Under the pieces are notes generated by a model. That model was not told the origin of the DNA and did not search any database. It worked only from the letters and a program-made list of their open reading frames with translations. Below, piece after piece: positions 1 through 10,806 of a stretch of DNA of 64,000 bases. A program made the position numbers and the translations under genes. The stretch lies in NCBI GenBank assembly GCA_019925095.2, contig CM034411.1, positions 7,896,001-7,960,000 of the forward strand. The letters run 5' to 3'. This DNA comes from Dendrolimus kikuchii (taxonomy: Eukaryota > Arthropoda > Insecta > Lepidoptera > Lasiocampidae). Every line of letters starts with the position of its first letter. Positions within the stretch are counted from its first letter, which is position 1.

Positions 1-600
1 TAAATTTTGGCAATTGTATTGAATCCATAGGTAGATATTTTTTTAATGAATTGTTTACCACGTTTAATTCAAAAATCAAAATGAGTAAAAATTATATTTG
101 CAATTAATTACATTTAGGTTTAGATATGTAGTAAAATTGCCAATAAAATAAAAATAAGGATGACTTTCATACATCTAACTTAGGGCTATTTGTACCGTTA
201 TTTACATTATACAATATTAAAAAAATACATATTTACAAATAAAAAATGGTTATCAGATCACTGTCGGTGGGGAACGTTCCCAAAATGCTCGCCGCATTTT
301 GGTTACGCGAGACTTCTTTCAATCGTTACAGCCCGACGGCCGCAGTCTCACACGTTGCGTCTCAAACTAAAGGGCGTCCCATCTTCCAAAGTACCAACGA
401 CATTTCGTCAGGTCGCTTGCCATCGTCATATTACCAGTTTTAGATTAATCTAATATTTAATGTATATATTTGTTAGATAATTCTCAGTCTTTATGCAGAT
501 TTATATATAAATTATGTTACTTATAGTGAAAACTTTAATTTTCTTTAATTAATTCAATTATAAAAAAAATAGTTTTATACATTTGTAGTGGAACACTTAC
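1..600. other. AT-rich sequence with one repeat-like patch
   Basis: No convincing gene. Positions 250-430 are less AT-rich. The stretch near 255-280 (gatcactgtcggtgggg) has a diverged match near 54,716 (gatcactgccagcggag), so this patch is best read as an interspersed repeat. Its short open frames lack any recognised domain. Confidence 0.4.
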
Positions 601-1225
601 ATGCCGATAGGTGGCGCTGTGCAATAATTGAGGTTGCAAACGTTTCCCGGAACGTATAAGGAATATATACAAATTTTCAACAATAACAGGCCTAGGCCTG
701 CGAGGACAACCATAGCTTCGCTGGAAGATCTTCCTTTGAGACGGAGGAGCATTCCATCTCGCTCTTTCTACCCTATACGGGGCACCCCTACATACTGACT
801 GATATTGACATTTATACTCTTTGAAACGTCAACTAAAAACTGTAAAATTTCCATAAGAATGTACGAATTTCAAAACTACCTATGTTTTAGCAGTGTTAAA
901 ATATTGAGCAGGGTACAAGGCTCATCCCGCGCCGGTTTCGTACATGAAAATATAAACACTCCTTCCGGTGCATCCGTTTCCCACGGCTCGTTGGAAATTT
1001 ATAAATTATTGTGTACATTTACACGAAAAATGTACACAAATTATTTATGGGCGGAAGGAGGCTGCTTAGGTGGTAATTAAGGCAATTAATACTAGGCATG
1101 AGCTTATTTAATACTGTTATGTGCGCTACTTATCGAAATTCCACAATAAATTGTAACTTTTGTTATTGGTTATTTACAGTTAAAATTTACGTTCACTTTA
1201 AAAACTCAAACTTAAAATTGAAATC
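600..1225. other. Unassigned non-coding sequence
   Basis: A short open frame (about 805-1080) has no recognisable domain. A small hairpin is formed by the gtgtacatt and aatgtacac arms near 1012-1037. I see no gene here. Confidence 0.35.
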
Positions 1226-1235
1226 TATAATATTT

Positions 1236-1290
1236 TAAAATTCTAAAAATGCCGTGTCTGTACATCGAACCCATATACAAAAAAAACTTG
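1236..1290 (+). mobile_element. 5' end fragment of Helitron-like family A
   Basis: The fragment matches the 5' end seen at 28,696 and 53,789 (tctataatatt followed by attctaaa and a c-g-t-g-t-c-t-g-t-a block). It is cut off at about 1,290, where another element (cctattaatattataaatg) begins, so it appears to be a truncated or interrupted copy. Confidence 0.5.
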
Positions 1291-1296
1291 AACTCC

Positions 1297-1395
1297 TATT
1301 AATATTATAAATGTGAAAGTAAGTCTGTCTATCTGTTATGTTTTCACAAAAAAATAAGTCTACCGATTTGGTTGAAACTCAGTATTTATTTCAGT
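1297..1395 (+). mobile_element. Start of a Helitron-like repeat family (second copy at 30.68 kb)
   Basis: The block beginning cctattaatattataaat, followed by a CTGTCT-rich stretch and 'gatttggttgaaactcagta', recurs at 30,682-30,782. Both copies are followed by a short-period tandem array. The TC-type 5' end is typical of non-autonomous lepidopteran Helitrons. The 3' end is not identified, so the class is inferred. Confidence 0.5.
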
Positions 1396-1918
1396 ATTTC
1401 CGGCATTACGGCTGCGCGCAGTTCCGCTTGGCTTCGCAGTAATCCGTACGGCTCCTCCCTATCCTGCCCTGCTCCGCATGTTTTCGCATGGCCCACAGGC
1501 CGTAGCACGGGTCAGCTTCGCGCGGCTCAGTTCGGATTCTTTTGGCTCCACCCAACTCCGCTCGTCCAGCTCGGCTGCATTCGCGTATTCGCTCGACTTC
1601 ATTCATTCCGCTCAGCACGTCTCCCTATGAATTCGCTTGAATGTGCATGTCACCGCAGGACTCCGCTCGACTTCGCAACACTCCGCACGCCTCCGCCAGG
1701 CTCTGCAAGGCTTCGTAACGCTCCGCAGAGCTAGGCACTGTACCGCAGCGCTCTACACTACTCCACAGGACTTCGCGCTACTTCGTACGAACCGCAGAGT
1801 ACCGTATGTCTATGCATGGCTCCGCATGACTTCGCGCTGCACCGCACGAATCCGCAGAACTTCGCACTTCCATGCACGACTCCGCAGAGTTCCGCAGGGA
1901 CCGCTTCGTTCCGTATTT
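1395..1918 (+). repeat. Degenerate 10-bp-period minisatellite
   Basis: About 520 bp are built from diverged 10-mers around the consensus nnctccgcan or nacttcgcan. In 1,671-1,900 successive decamers are in phase: gacttcgcaa, cactccgcac, gcctccgcca, ggctctgcaa, ggcttcgtaa, cgctccgcag. It is GC-rich, unlike its AT-rich surroundings. The period is not a multiple of three, so the open frames through it (1372-1734 and 1637-1954 on plus, 1406-1618 on minus) are composition artefacts. Confidence 0.85.
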
Positions 1919-2735
1919 AGATTGGGAACAACAATTCGAAAAAAAATGAAATGAGTAAAGAAAAACAAACTATTCGTGCTTGATTGAAAGCATTACACAA
2001 TTAAATCATTTTAATCAATATGTTTCTTGTTTTGAAATTAAAATGGGACATTAAAACATCTCTTCAAGATTTCAGACTGTTTTCAATATTCTTTAAAGCT
2101 GGTGTTTCTTTTATTCATATTATAGTACGTCCACTCCACTCCATCTTATGTGGTAGATAAATTGCATTATGTAAAAACTCCCTTCATTAACACGTTATTA
2201 AGCAAATAAGCAGATAGTTTCCGGTATTTCCCTGAAAGCGGCGCGCTGCGGTTGGTCGAGTGACGGGTATTGATGACGTCATCAGTCAGCAGACCAATCC
2301 GCGAGCGCCAAACTGATTTCAGTTTTAGTTCAGTTACTAACAGCGATTTATCACGTCACTATTAGTTAGTGCATTGTTTTAGCAGTTAAATCTCTCATTA
2401 TACGAATAGGTTAATTAAAGCCAGATTGGCAAATGAGGTTTGCTGTTATTTCTAGGATTAACAAACACTGGTTAAATGTGTCAGTTATATATACACACAA
2501 TACAGCTGTTTTGTTTCTTAAACAACATTTTTTATAGTTTGGAAAGTAATATTCTGGAATATATTGGATTCCATTTTTGAATTTGTTACTTGCAACAAGT
2601 CAAATGAAGAACTATCACTAACATGTATGTATGGCGAACACCCCTAGTAATATTTTTTTAATGTAACTATAGCATACGGCTAGTCTTTTGGGGGCATTTC
2701 CAATTAATAACGGTCTGTCACTAGATTTTGTAGTT
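1919..2735. other. Non-coding sequence containing a CRE-like hairpin
   Basis: No gene was recognised. Positions 2,237-2,311 form an imperfect inverted repeat (ggcgcgctgcggttggtc against gaccaatccgcgagcgcc) around a central tgacgtca. A related block lies at 3,765-3,825. Confidence 0.45.
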
Positions 2736-2739
2736 TATT

Positions 2740-3185
2740 TTTAAATAGCGGTCCTGGCAGACGTTGTCCTGCCCTGGAAAAATAAAAATCTAAGACCCGA
2801 TTCTAGTCCCGTCTACCGGTTCCAATTGTGAATCTAAACCATCCGGGGACCTATCCAAAAACAGAAAAAAAACCATCAAAGTCCAGGAGATTAGGAGAAA
2901 CCTAAAACCCGATCCCAGCGCCACCTACCGGTTCCAATAGCGTAGTTAAAGCTTACGAGGATCCACTCAAACACACAAGAAAAAAACATAAAAATAGGTC
3001 CACGAGATTAGGAGGATCCTAGAGACCAACCTCAGCGCTACCTACCGGTTCCAATTGTATCTAAACCACCCGGAGGCTCACGGACTCAATCACATGCAAA
3101 AAAATCATCAAAACCGATAAAATCGTTCTCGAGTTATGCGCGTTCATACATTTCAACAATTAATTTTTATTTATATAGATAGATA
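2740..3185 (+). repeat. Interspersed repeat family C, about three tandem 120-bp units
   Basis: Three successive units carry the block 'ctaccggttccaat', then 'ctaaacca.ccgg', a 'ctcaaacaca' stretch, an A-run and 'gagattaggag'. Units begin near 2,810, 2,920 and 3,040. Related single copies lie at 4,040-4,285, 4,470-4,620, 49,485-49,600 and 50,515-50,640. The 3' end runs into tatatagatagatag. It is probably a LINE- or SINE-tail family of Lepidoptera; no coding potential was seen. Confidence 0.7.
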
Positions 3186-3189
3186 GTAT

Positions 3190-4030
3190 GTATGTGTAAT
3201 ATATAGCTTATTTTTGATTAAAATTTGTATATAGTTTAATTTTTAACATATTATATTCTCAATTTGCATTTATTGTAAATTAATTTCGTAGTAATGAATG
3301 AAGAATATATTTATTCTTGCTGTTCACAGAGTTTATATTAGTTTCTTTTGCAGAAAAAGATATTTTTTTGATTTTGATGGAATTGTCAATCTAATGTTTA
3401 TTGTTTATTATTGTGACTACAAGGTTATGTAGCAGCATACAGATTATACATTTCTGCAACATTTCATTCATATAGACCCCGTTTCTGAGTAAAATGTTTG
3501 CAATATACAAACATAGAGACCGATGGACATGACCATATCATTCCATTTTCGCCATAATGACTACGGAACCCTAAGAAGAAGCTCTTGGTGCTCTTGAATA
3601 ACATTGGATCGGAATAGAAGCCTTTTCAAATTTCCGTACTTTGGAACATTTTTATAAGCGTATTTAAAACTGTATATTAAAAAAAAGATTACTTAAAAGC
3701 ATCGTTTAAAGTATTAATTAGCTTTAGTTATTGTGACGTGTTTGAACAGCACAAACCACGGGTAGCGGTTGGCTGCATATTGATGACGTCACCGCTATCC
3801 CGGTCAATCAACGCTAATTCTGATGAATCGTCGTTCGTGCCGCTTATGTGTACAGACATACTTTACTACATTTAAACATGTGAAATATGATTAAAAATAA
3901 GTCATATTTACTATTTACTTTGTATTAGACAATCGTAGTGGGTATACTACTCCGCCTCACCTCTCGCCTTCAATGGGGAGGCCCGAACCCACCAGTATAA
4001 ATTAATGGGCCATTTATTATACAGGTATAT
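3190..4030. other. AT-rich spacer with a CRE-like block
   Basis: Positions 3,480-3,600 resemble a common interspersed block (gaccgatggacatgac ... ggaaccctaag); a weak relative lies at 39,280-39,320. Positions 3,765-3,825 carry 'attgatgacgtca', like the hairpin at 2,265. No gene recognised. Confidence 0.4.
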
Positions 4031-4034
4031 TATC

Positions 4035-4285
4035 GAGCCTGACAGGCGTAGTCCTGCTCTGAAAAATGAAAATCTAGACTCCGATTCTAGCGCCATCAAC
4101 CGCGCCCAATTGTGAATCTTAATCTCTAAATTATCCATCCTGGGACCCACTCAGATGCACACAAAACATTTCATCAAAACCCTGAACCTCGATTCCAGTG
4201 CCACATACATAAAAAAAAACCAATCAGTGACATACATATGAACAGAAGAATTTTATATATAAAGAAGATCTTCAAACATTCGGTA
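4035..4285 (+). repeat. Repeat family C copy
   Basis: It carries the family blocks 'cctgctctgaaaaatgaaaatct', 'attctagcgccatcaaccg', 'caattgtgaatct' and 'gggacccactcagatgcacac'. It ends in an 'agaattttatatataaagaag' tail typical of the family's 3' end. Confidence 0.6.
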
Positions 4286-4469
4286 CCGCGGTCCTTTGCC
4301 TGCCATTGTGGCGAACTCTATTACTACTACTACTCTCTATGGTATTTGGATTCCAAATTCAAAAATATTGAAATATTTGACACTGGTCACTTCTGCGCTT
4401 TCTATTATTCGAAATTCAAATGCATTGATTTTTTTTTACTTTATTTATTTTTAACTGTATTTATTTCAT

Positions 4470-4620
4470 CGGAGTGCAACGCCGCCCCCTACCGGGTTCA
4501 ATATAAATCATCCGAGGACCTACTCGAACACACACAAAATATTTGGCCAAGATCGGTCCAGGGGTTTAGGAGGAGTTCGGTGACAACACATCAACATTAG
4601 AATTTTATATAAAAATATAT
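4470..4620 (+). repeat. Repeat family C copy
   Basis: Family blocks 'ccctaccgggttcaat', 'catccgaggacctactcg', 'cacacacaaaatattt' and 'gatcggtccaggggtttagg' are present, ending 'agaattttatataaaaatatat'. It is 5'-truncated. The open frame across it has no domain. Confidence 0.6.
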
Positions 4621-4925
4621 ATCTTTGCGATATATCGCAACCACCGCCCAAGAGCTGTTCGTTCGCATCTGAAAGTTTTTATGAACCGAATCACATGTAT
4701 CAAATGCATGTATAATTGAGGTTAAATGTTTTGATGAATTTTAGTTATTATAAAATCCTAAATAAATGCAGAACCAACTTAAACAAGTATCAAAGCTTTA
4801 AAGTAAAAGTTAAGTAGAGCCACAAATTGGTATAGAACATTTTAAGTTGGACTATGACTAATTACAACTGAAAGTTTAAACGTCTGGAATTTAAATTTAT
4901 CCTTTATCAATTTCAAATTTTAGAA

Positions 4926-5213
4926 TGAATACAATTTCCTACGGCCGGGCAGCCTGTCGGAAGGGCGATGAAACAACCCACAGCCAGGTGGTAGGGCATT
5001 TGCCCGACTGGATGGCTACTACACCTGGTCTAAAGTATGTAGCCATAACAAGCTTGTGTTGTGTTCCGGCTATAGTGACCAAGTTCCAGTCTCCTTTAAG
5101 GGAGCAGCAGCGCATTTGTAGCCTTTGGTGTTGCAAATGTCCATAGGCATTGGTTACCGCTTTCCATCAAGTGGGCTGTCTGCCTGTCTGGTGAACTCAT
5201 GCAATAAAAAAAA
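4926..5213 (+). mobile_element. SINE-like repeat family B, copy 1
   Basis: Family B runs from 'tccgtgcaggaacggagaaag' through 'cctgtcgtaagaggcgac', 'ggtggtagggcatttgcccg', 'gttgtgttccggcattagtg' and 'gcgatggtaaccgctttcc' to 'gaactcatgcaataaaaaa'. This copy lacks the first 20 bases and keeps the A-rich tail at 5,201-5,213. The short open frames on both strands are by-products. Confidence 0.75.
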
Positions 5214-5219
5214 TATATA

Positions 5220-5850
5220 GATGATATATTTTGACATCATTGACTGCAATTTGCTATCATCACATATCGTTTGTTACGTATTTAATATGATACTTTATTT
5301 TTTTCCTAATATGCAATATTTCTCGCAATGTGGTCTTGGCAAATAAAAGTTTTTTCTTTCTTTCTTTCAGTTACAGCTAAAAATCATGAAAAGTTAATAA
5401 AGCTTTTTGGTTACGTAAATGTAAATTTTTCCATTTTAAACTTAGCAGTAATTTTAATCGTTATTTAATTAATTATAGTTTAATCGTCCTTTAATATTTC
5501 TGAATGTAACGAAGTTACAGTTTTGTTAGTCAAGATGATCATCGGGTCAAATGTTCCATCTATTTGTGGATTATTATTATCTACCATCTTTGTTTTTTTA
5601 ATCTATTGTTATATTCTGTTGTGAAAGTTATATTATACATATTTAAAAATGAGAAAATAGTTATATTTTCATATTGAATATAATATTATCAATTCTGTAT
5701 GAGATCAGATTATTCATTTTGCAGCTAATCAATGTGCAATATTCCCCACTTTAATATTCACAGCTATATTAATATAGACAGCGTCGTTTCATAAATGGGT
5801 TTTGCGGGATTTATTTATATACTTGATCAGGCACCGTATCAGATTAATTA
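5220..5850. other. AT-rich sequence, nothing recognised
   Basis: This stretch holds low-complexity A/T runs and a short ctttctttctttc tract near 5,357-5,369. No gene, RNA or clear element boundary seen. Confidence 0.4.
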
Positions 5851-5852
5851 TA

Positions 5853-5978
5853 CCGTCCCACAAAAAGTGGTCTGTATTTTTGGCCAGACCCATCTATCTA
5901 TTCATATGTATTTCGATGGGCTGAATCTATTTGGTTTGGTTTGTCCAAAGTAAAGACCACTTTTTTTGAGGACTGGCA
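5853..5978. mobile_element. Short TIR element (MITE), mariner-like termini
   Basis: Left arm 'cacaaaaagtggtctgtattt' and the reverse complement of the right arm 'aaagtaaagaccacttttttt' pair as imperfect terminal inverted repeats around a roughly 75-bp centre. It is too short to encode a transposase. The superfamily is a guess from the AAAGTGGTCTTTA-type ends. Confidence 0.55.
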
Positions 5979-6164
5979 TTTTTTTTAGTTCTGTTCAGAG
6001 AAACATTCTCAAGATCTAGAATAGTATCATGGTCACAAGAACACTAGGTTCAAGAAAATTGTATTATTTCTTAAAATGTGTTTGGTTAGGAATGAGCATT
6101 CCAGTATAAGCATAATGTAGGTTGGCCGATGAGCACGCTTGCATTGTCTTTGACGAGGGCAAAA

Positions 6165-6430
6165 CCATTTGAGGACTACCAACCGCGGAGAAAGCGTGGT
6201 GGGGGAGTGAGGGATTCACCGCGGTGGGGTGGTCAAAGCATCTCCAAAGACATGTTATGCATTCTCAAGTACTGATACAAATTAAAACTCCCCGGTGTAC
6301 CGTCCTTCACCTTATGCCAGGTCTACGGAAAAGTAGAAGCAGAATAACTCCGAAGTCCTCGCGGGCGGTGACCTAACAGCATCATTTACTGGCGGGGAGC
6401 AACCAAGTCTCTGGCGTCATCACTCTTAAA
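6165..6430. repeat. GC-richer anonymous repeat
   Basis: It shares the block 'ccttatgccaggtctacgg' and surrounding words with 29,205-29,240 (ccttgtgccaggtctatgg), so it is multi-copy. It probably derives from a LINE 3' UTR. No open frame of note. Confidence 0.4.
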
Positions 6431-6925
6431 TCCAGCGTGGGGTGTTTTGCAACTATCGATCACGACCTGCGCTTGTTTAATTCATAGTAGGGTTATTGAC
6501 ATACCTTCTACGCTAACTAATAGTTGAGTATTTTCTTGATGGTTAGTTATGCTTTGTTTACTAGACGTCACTAGTATAAATTCATCATAAAATGAATGTT
6601 ACATTTTTTCTTTATAATAGTGGCTGTGTATGATTTTGTGTATCTAGCCAGTGTCAAATATCCATCATAAAATGGTGGGTAATATTTACTGAAGCCTTCT
6701 GATTTAGTTTTAACACTTAGTTTTAATACAAAATTATTAAGACTAAATTTTTAATTGTTTTGATCTAAATGTTTTATATTACAAAATGTTATTTGAAAGA
6801 TTTGTATATATTACTATTCATTCTCTTGCCTTACTATTGGTAGAAGTCAAACGAAATAATGCAACATACAAACACACAATTTCTTTCGTAAATTAGCTCC
6901 ATTCCTTCATGCAGTAAAGATAATT
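6430..6925. other. AT-rich spacer, nothing recognised
   Basis: Contains only short words repeated nearby (for example 'aaattcatcataaaatg' and 'tatccatcataaaatgg'). No gene or RNA was seen. Confidence 0.35.
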
Positions 6926-6927
6926 TA

Positions 6928-7050
6928 CTTATTTATTTTATTTATTTATTATGAACCATCAACAGGAAACTCATCATATATCATCATAAATCTAAACAAT
7001 GCTCATGATAATTATATTCCCAATATAGGTGGTCACATCATGTTTATATC
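6928..7050 (-). repeat. LINE-like 3' tail, family I (second copy at 44.5 kb)
   Basis: The reverse complement matches 44,515-44,632: 'gatgtgaccacctatat', 'gagcattgttta', then a TTGAKGRTTCATAATAAATAAATAAA-type tail. The tandem TAAA tail suggests the 3' end of a non-LTR element. It abuts the Gypsy LTR that starts at 7,063. Confidence 0.55.
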
Positions 7051-7062
7051 ATACATACATAT

Positions 7063-7842
7063 TGTTACGCCTGTTTCCCATTGCTGTATGATATTATTTT
7101 GAAGAATATATGAGGGCTGTCATTAAATATATCGAGGTTTTTAGATTTTTCAATATATGAATTGGACACACGTGATATTCTAGCTATATAATATTTTAGC
7201 AGCGAGAGGTAGAGATTAAATAATACTTCAGATGACAGAGAGTAGTATTCACTGTCGAGTGCTGATGTAAACTGATTTATTTTGGAAACGGTAACCTTAA
7301 GTACAAATATTAACAAGCCGTCCTGCTAGTACAATGTATAGCACAATGTGTGAGCGGGACGGATGATGCGCGAGCGAGATAGAGCAACTAATAACATGTG
7401 CGCTCCCGCGCTGCGCTAGCCATTCGCCGTTTCTTCTCTCCCAGCCATAACACGTTGCGAAACGGCAGTAAGATAGCGTAGGCCGCCGCGAACCACCGAT
7501 CCCGGCCCGCCGGAATCCTTACCCTCGGGCTTTATATTAGCCGTCGCCCGTTCTCAATTAGTGCTTCGTGTCGGCCTATGGTGGGCATCATTAAATTCAT
7601 CCCCCTCTCATGGCAACAATCCAGCCGAGATAAAACTCCTTAGGGAGCTCCCTCGAGCAAGTCGCCCCCCCCGGGCTCGAGCGCCTTCGCCTAGCGAAGG
7701 CGCTCGCCCCAAAAACCCCGGTAAAGTTGTAAGGTCTTCGAACCAACAACATAAAGTCAAGTCCAATAATAAATAAATAAAATGCGCTAGTCAGAAGTTC
7801 GTTGTCCGCTGCGATGACTAGACGTGTGGAGCTCCCATAGTA
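7063..7842 (-). mobile_element. 3' LTR of a Ty3/Gypsy-type element
   Basis: On the minus strand the LTR begins next to a purine-rich tract (gaagggggg, 7,843-7,850) that directly follows the integrase stop, and ends in 'caggcgtaaca' at 7,063. It contains a TATA-like 'aatataaag' near 7,535-7,545. The 5' terminus reads TA rather than TG, so it is mutated or the boundary is off by a base or two. A 55-bp segment (about 7,428-7,482) is shared with the arms of the 40-kb inverted repeat. Confidence 0.65.
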
Positions 7843-7849
7843 CCCCCCT

Positions 7850-8087
7850 TCAAGTGAAACGCACACTTGGTTTAATGGTTCTGCCAGATCTTGTGACGCA
7901 AGGTTGTCTGATGTATGATGTCGAAGTCGGTTGAACGGATGTATTGTTCATCTGGCGAGATAGGGTGACTAGCTGTAGCGGTGGTTGGCTCGATGCTTCT
8001 TCGTCTTGCTCATCTGGGCAGATATATGCTGGTTTGAGTCGGTCTAAAGAGACTACTGTGACTGGGGTTGGCATCTGGATCTTAAAG
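7850..8087 (-). pseudogene. pol: Ty3/Gypsy integrase C-terminus (remnant)
   Basis: The minus-strand frame carries 'VTVVSLDRLKPAYI' near its start and 'TRSGRTIKPSVRFT' before the stop. Both are signatures of the C-terminal tail of Ty3/Gypsy Pol, after the integrase core. The stop overlaps the polypurine tract and the 3' LTR follows immediately, as expected. Everything upstream (catalytic integrase, RT, protease, gag) is missing; sequence above about 8,090 is unrelated AT-rich DNA. It is a dead 3' fragment. Confidence 0.75.
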
Positions 8088-8089
8088 TA

Positions 8090-9060
8090 CTTCTATATTA
8101 TCTAAATAAAATCAAACTGTTATTACCAACATTTCAAGGACAGATAGATAAAACAGAGAACTGCAAACAGTTTACTTGGATGTTATAATTGGATTGTTTA
8201 GTGGAGGGGAACGAAATATACCAATATAAATGTGATTAAGTGTTGTTTTATCCTGTTCAGTTATATTTCCCAGTCTAGACACGATTTGATTTAATCGGCT
8301 ATTTTGAAAAAGTCCATTTTGTGCAACGTAAGTGTGGAGTATAAAGTTATTTAACAAGCTTTCTTTCCTCGCAAAACATAAAATAAATTAACCCTTACTA
8401 TCGAGATGAGTGTTAGATATTTTATTCTTTGAGGTATCTAATTTTCTGCATTGTTGCGAAACCCAAATTCATAATCGATCAAGTGCGCATTATTCCACGC
8501 AAAAAAAGGGATAAGGAGAGGAGAAGTTGGTTTGAAGAAAGTACACACTTTTTAGCATTTGGTTAAAACCTCAAAAAATGTTTGCTCGAATATACCCTAC
8601 ATCTCCAAATTTATTAGCCAGACAAAAACCAGACCCAACTAGCCAGATAAGTACTTTTGTTTTACTAGACTAGTGAAACAAAAACAGAAAGTCTTAAAAA
8701 GATAATAAATAGTTGAAAATAAGGTTTGTAATAAAAAGAACTAAGTGTTAGAGTATTGTATATACTACTTTAACGAGTTTATTTACTGACAGAATGATAA
8801 TAGAGGGTAGTTTATATATCCATTTCCCTACTATACGGCTCCTTTCATCATCGCTCGGATATAAAAACGTGTGGACGGAACGACGAGACAACATTACCAC
8901 TCCGACTTTGGTCTGGTTCACAGGTCGTAGTAGCGCTCTAGGGTGGCTAATTATTGTGCGATAAATGAGACTTGATTAAATCGACTAATATAGTTAAATG
9001 CAAATGTCGTTTACGATATGGCGGCGGCCATGGAAAACTTAATTTTTTTTTCTGGATCTG
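8090..9060. other. Unassigned sequence with one promoter-like block
   Basis: Mostly AT-rich. At 8,850-8,920 'ggatataaaaacg' (TATA-like) is followed about 30 bp later by 'gagacaacatt' and a GC-richer stretch, resembling a core promoter or an LTR U3/R junction. No downstream gene could be joined to it. The frame at 8172-8357 (minus) has no recognisable domain. Confidence 0.3.
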
Positions 9061-9080
9061 CGATTAGAAACTTTTTTATA

Positions 9081-9290
9081 TTTTTTTATTGCAGGAGTTA
9101 AGCAGACAGGCAGACGGCCCACTTGATGGAAAGCGGTTACCATCGCCTATGGGCATTTGCAACACCAAAGGTGCTATAAATGCGCTGCAGCTCTCTTAAG
9201 GCAGACTGGAACCTGGTCACTAATGCCGGAACACAACTCAAGGTTATTATGGGGGCGCCCATCCAGACGAGCAAATGTCCTACCACCTGG
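9081..9290 (-). mobile_element. SINE-like repeat family B, copy 2 (internally deleted)
   Basis: Minus orientation: the T-rich tail 'tttttttattgcagg' is at 9,081. The usual body follows to 'aacacaactcaaggtt', then it jumps to 'gcccatccagacg' and ends at 'cctaccacctgg'. The last third of the family (the 5' end) is missing. Confidence 0.75.
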
Positions 9291-9461
9291 CAAAATATTG
9301 TATGAAACGAAAGAAATGTCTAATATGATTGAAATTTTGTGGAAATGTATAATCTATATGCAGCTACATAACCTCGTAGTCCCAATAATAAACAATAAAT
9401 ATTTTAATTTAATTCTATTCTAATTCTAATCGGATCTTAAACTGTTCCATAAGCAGATGGT

Positions 9462-9850
9462 TTAGCTGTTTAAAGTCGTATAAGAAAGCAACATCCAATG
9501 ATTTGCTTTCTTAATTTGTTTGGAGCTGCATTTTACATCCCGTTGGAGCATGTAGGCTCGTTTTAAATATCTTTGTGGGACGATATACAGCAGCATCTGG
9601 GCAAGCTCATTTGGGCGAATCATTACATGTTTCATGTATCTTGTGTGTGTTAGCAATCTCCTCCCTTATTGTGCGAACTGTAGAGTAATTATGATCTGCA
9701 GCATTGGTTGTGAACCAGGGTGCCTTTATGATTGTCTTTAATATGGTGCTCTGGAACCGTTGGAGGGTTTCTATGTTAGATTAGCTAGCATTCCGCTGAA
9801 GTAGAATGCCATAAGTCCAGATTGGTTACTTTGTATTATGCTCAACCAAT
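9462..9850 (-). pseudogene. Jockey-like LINE ORF2 C-terminus (decayed)
   Basis: On the minus strand, one frame reads NIETLQRFQSTILKTIIKAP followed by W, the conserved 'IQRFQSK.LR.I.NAPW' block of Jockey-clade reverse transcriptases after the catalytic domain. Another frame continues with PNELAQMLL and a basic 'RYLKRAYMLQRDV' tail, matching the usual 'HPN.LA..L....KRLKR..P.DL' ending. Frameshifts and stops separate the blocks, so it is non-functional. Catalytic RT motifs lie outside the fragment. Confidence 0.65.
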
Positions 9851-9929
9851 AAGTTGGATAATCTTCCTAGCCGCGATAGACTTTTAGGTCTGTGATTCGT
9901 TTATAATTATAATAATAATATATATACAC

Positions 9930-10545
9930 GCAGAGGGGACTTTGTGGCGAAGCCTAAGGTAAGTAGCAACACTTCGTACCGGACTCCGGGGAGCCAAGGC
10001 AAGGCCCTTGCCTCCGTGCTTGCCTTAGTAAGCTAGCACGGAGTGGAGACTGCTAGAGCTAAGACTCAAGCTCCAGGGTTGGAAGTGATAAATGTCATAA
10101 GTAACTTCGGTGAACCTGCAGCCCACCTCTCCACGCCCCTTAGCCACTCATATCCATGTTGCCTCTCGCCAATCGTGTACGGACATTTTTTGGGGCCCAT
10201 GCAGGGAGTGGCGAGTCACCGTTTACCCATTTTATCCATGTTCCCCGAACATTGCGACGGGCAGACGCCATAGTCCCTATGGGGATAGAGCCTAGATCTC
10301 TAGTTCCACTAACAGTTCACCCCAATACCTCAGAACTTTTGTTCTCATTTTCTGTAATAGTGCTACACTGCCCGGGGCTTGTCCTTGGGTGCATTTTTAT
10401 TTGGTGTAGACAGGGATAATCGCCGGTCGGTGTCACGTCACATTTTCATTCAATTTGTCAAGGGGCTTCTACGTGCTGGCCTTCCCATATCCCTCCACAA
10501 ATCCGGGCCATTTTTGTGACCCGTGGTCTTGAGGGACATACATAT
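9930..10545 (+). repeat. GC-richer interspersed repeat ending in an ATA/TAA microsatellite
   Basis: A 600-bp block of mixed composition ends in 'ataataataataata' (10,540-10,558), the usual look of a LINE 3' UTR with a microsatellite tail. Overlapping open frames at 10043-10419 lack any domain and I treat them as incidental. Family assignment is unknown. Confidence 0.4.
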
Positions 10546-10547
10546 AA

Positions 10548-10792
10548 TAATAATAATAACCGGCATACAAACACATCTTGTATATCCCCAAATTAATCAA
10601 GTTACGCTTGTGTTATGGATAATATACAACGGACTACTCTGGGGCCGGTACCTGACACCCAGACCATAGTAAATAAAGGAGAAAATTCGTTTCCCAAATT
10701 TACCATGCCAGGCATCGAACCTGGAACCTCTGCCTTGTAGCGAGGTACGCCGGCAAAGGCTTAGCTCTCTCAACCACAGAGGTCGTCAATTA
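10548..10792 (-). mobile_element. tRNA-derived SINE, family M
   Basis: On the minus strand the head has a Pol III A box in 'tggttgagagagctaagc' (10,761-10,779) and a B box 'ggttcgatgcc' (10,712-10,722). The body then reads 'tggcatggtaaatttggg' and ends in a TTATTATTAT-type tail. A second copy lies at 32,398. The tRNA-like head is diverged and has no discriminator or CCA context, so this is a SINE rather than a tRNA gene. Confidence 0.75.
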
Positions 10793-10806
10793 TAATCGAT
10801 AATTGT

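Noticed and set aside
1372..1954. Overlapping 120-, 105- and 70-aa frames
   Set aside because: They run through the GC-rich 10-bp array, where stop codons are rare. No domain, and frames exist on both strands.
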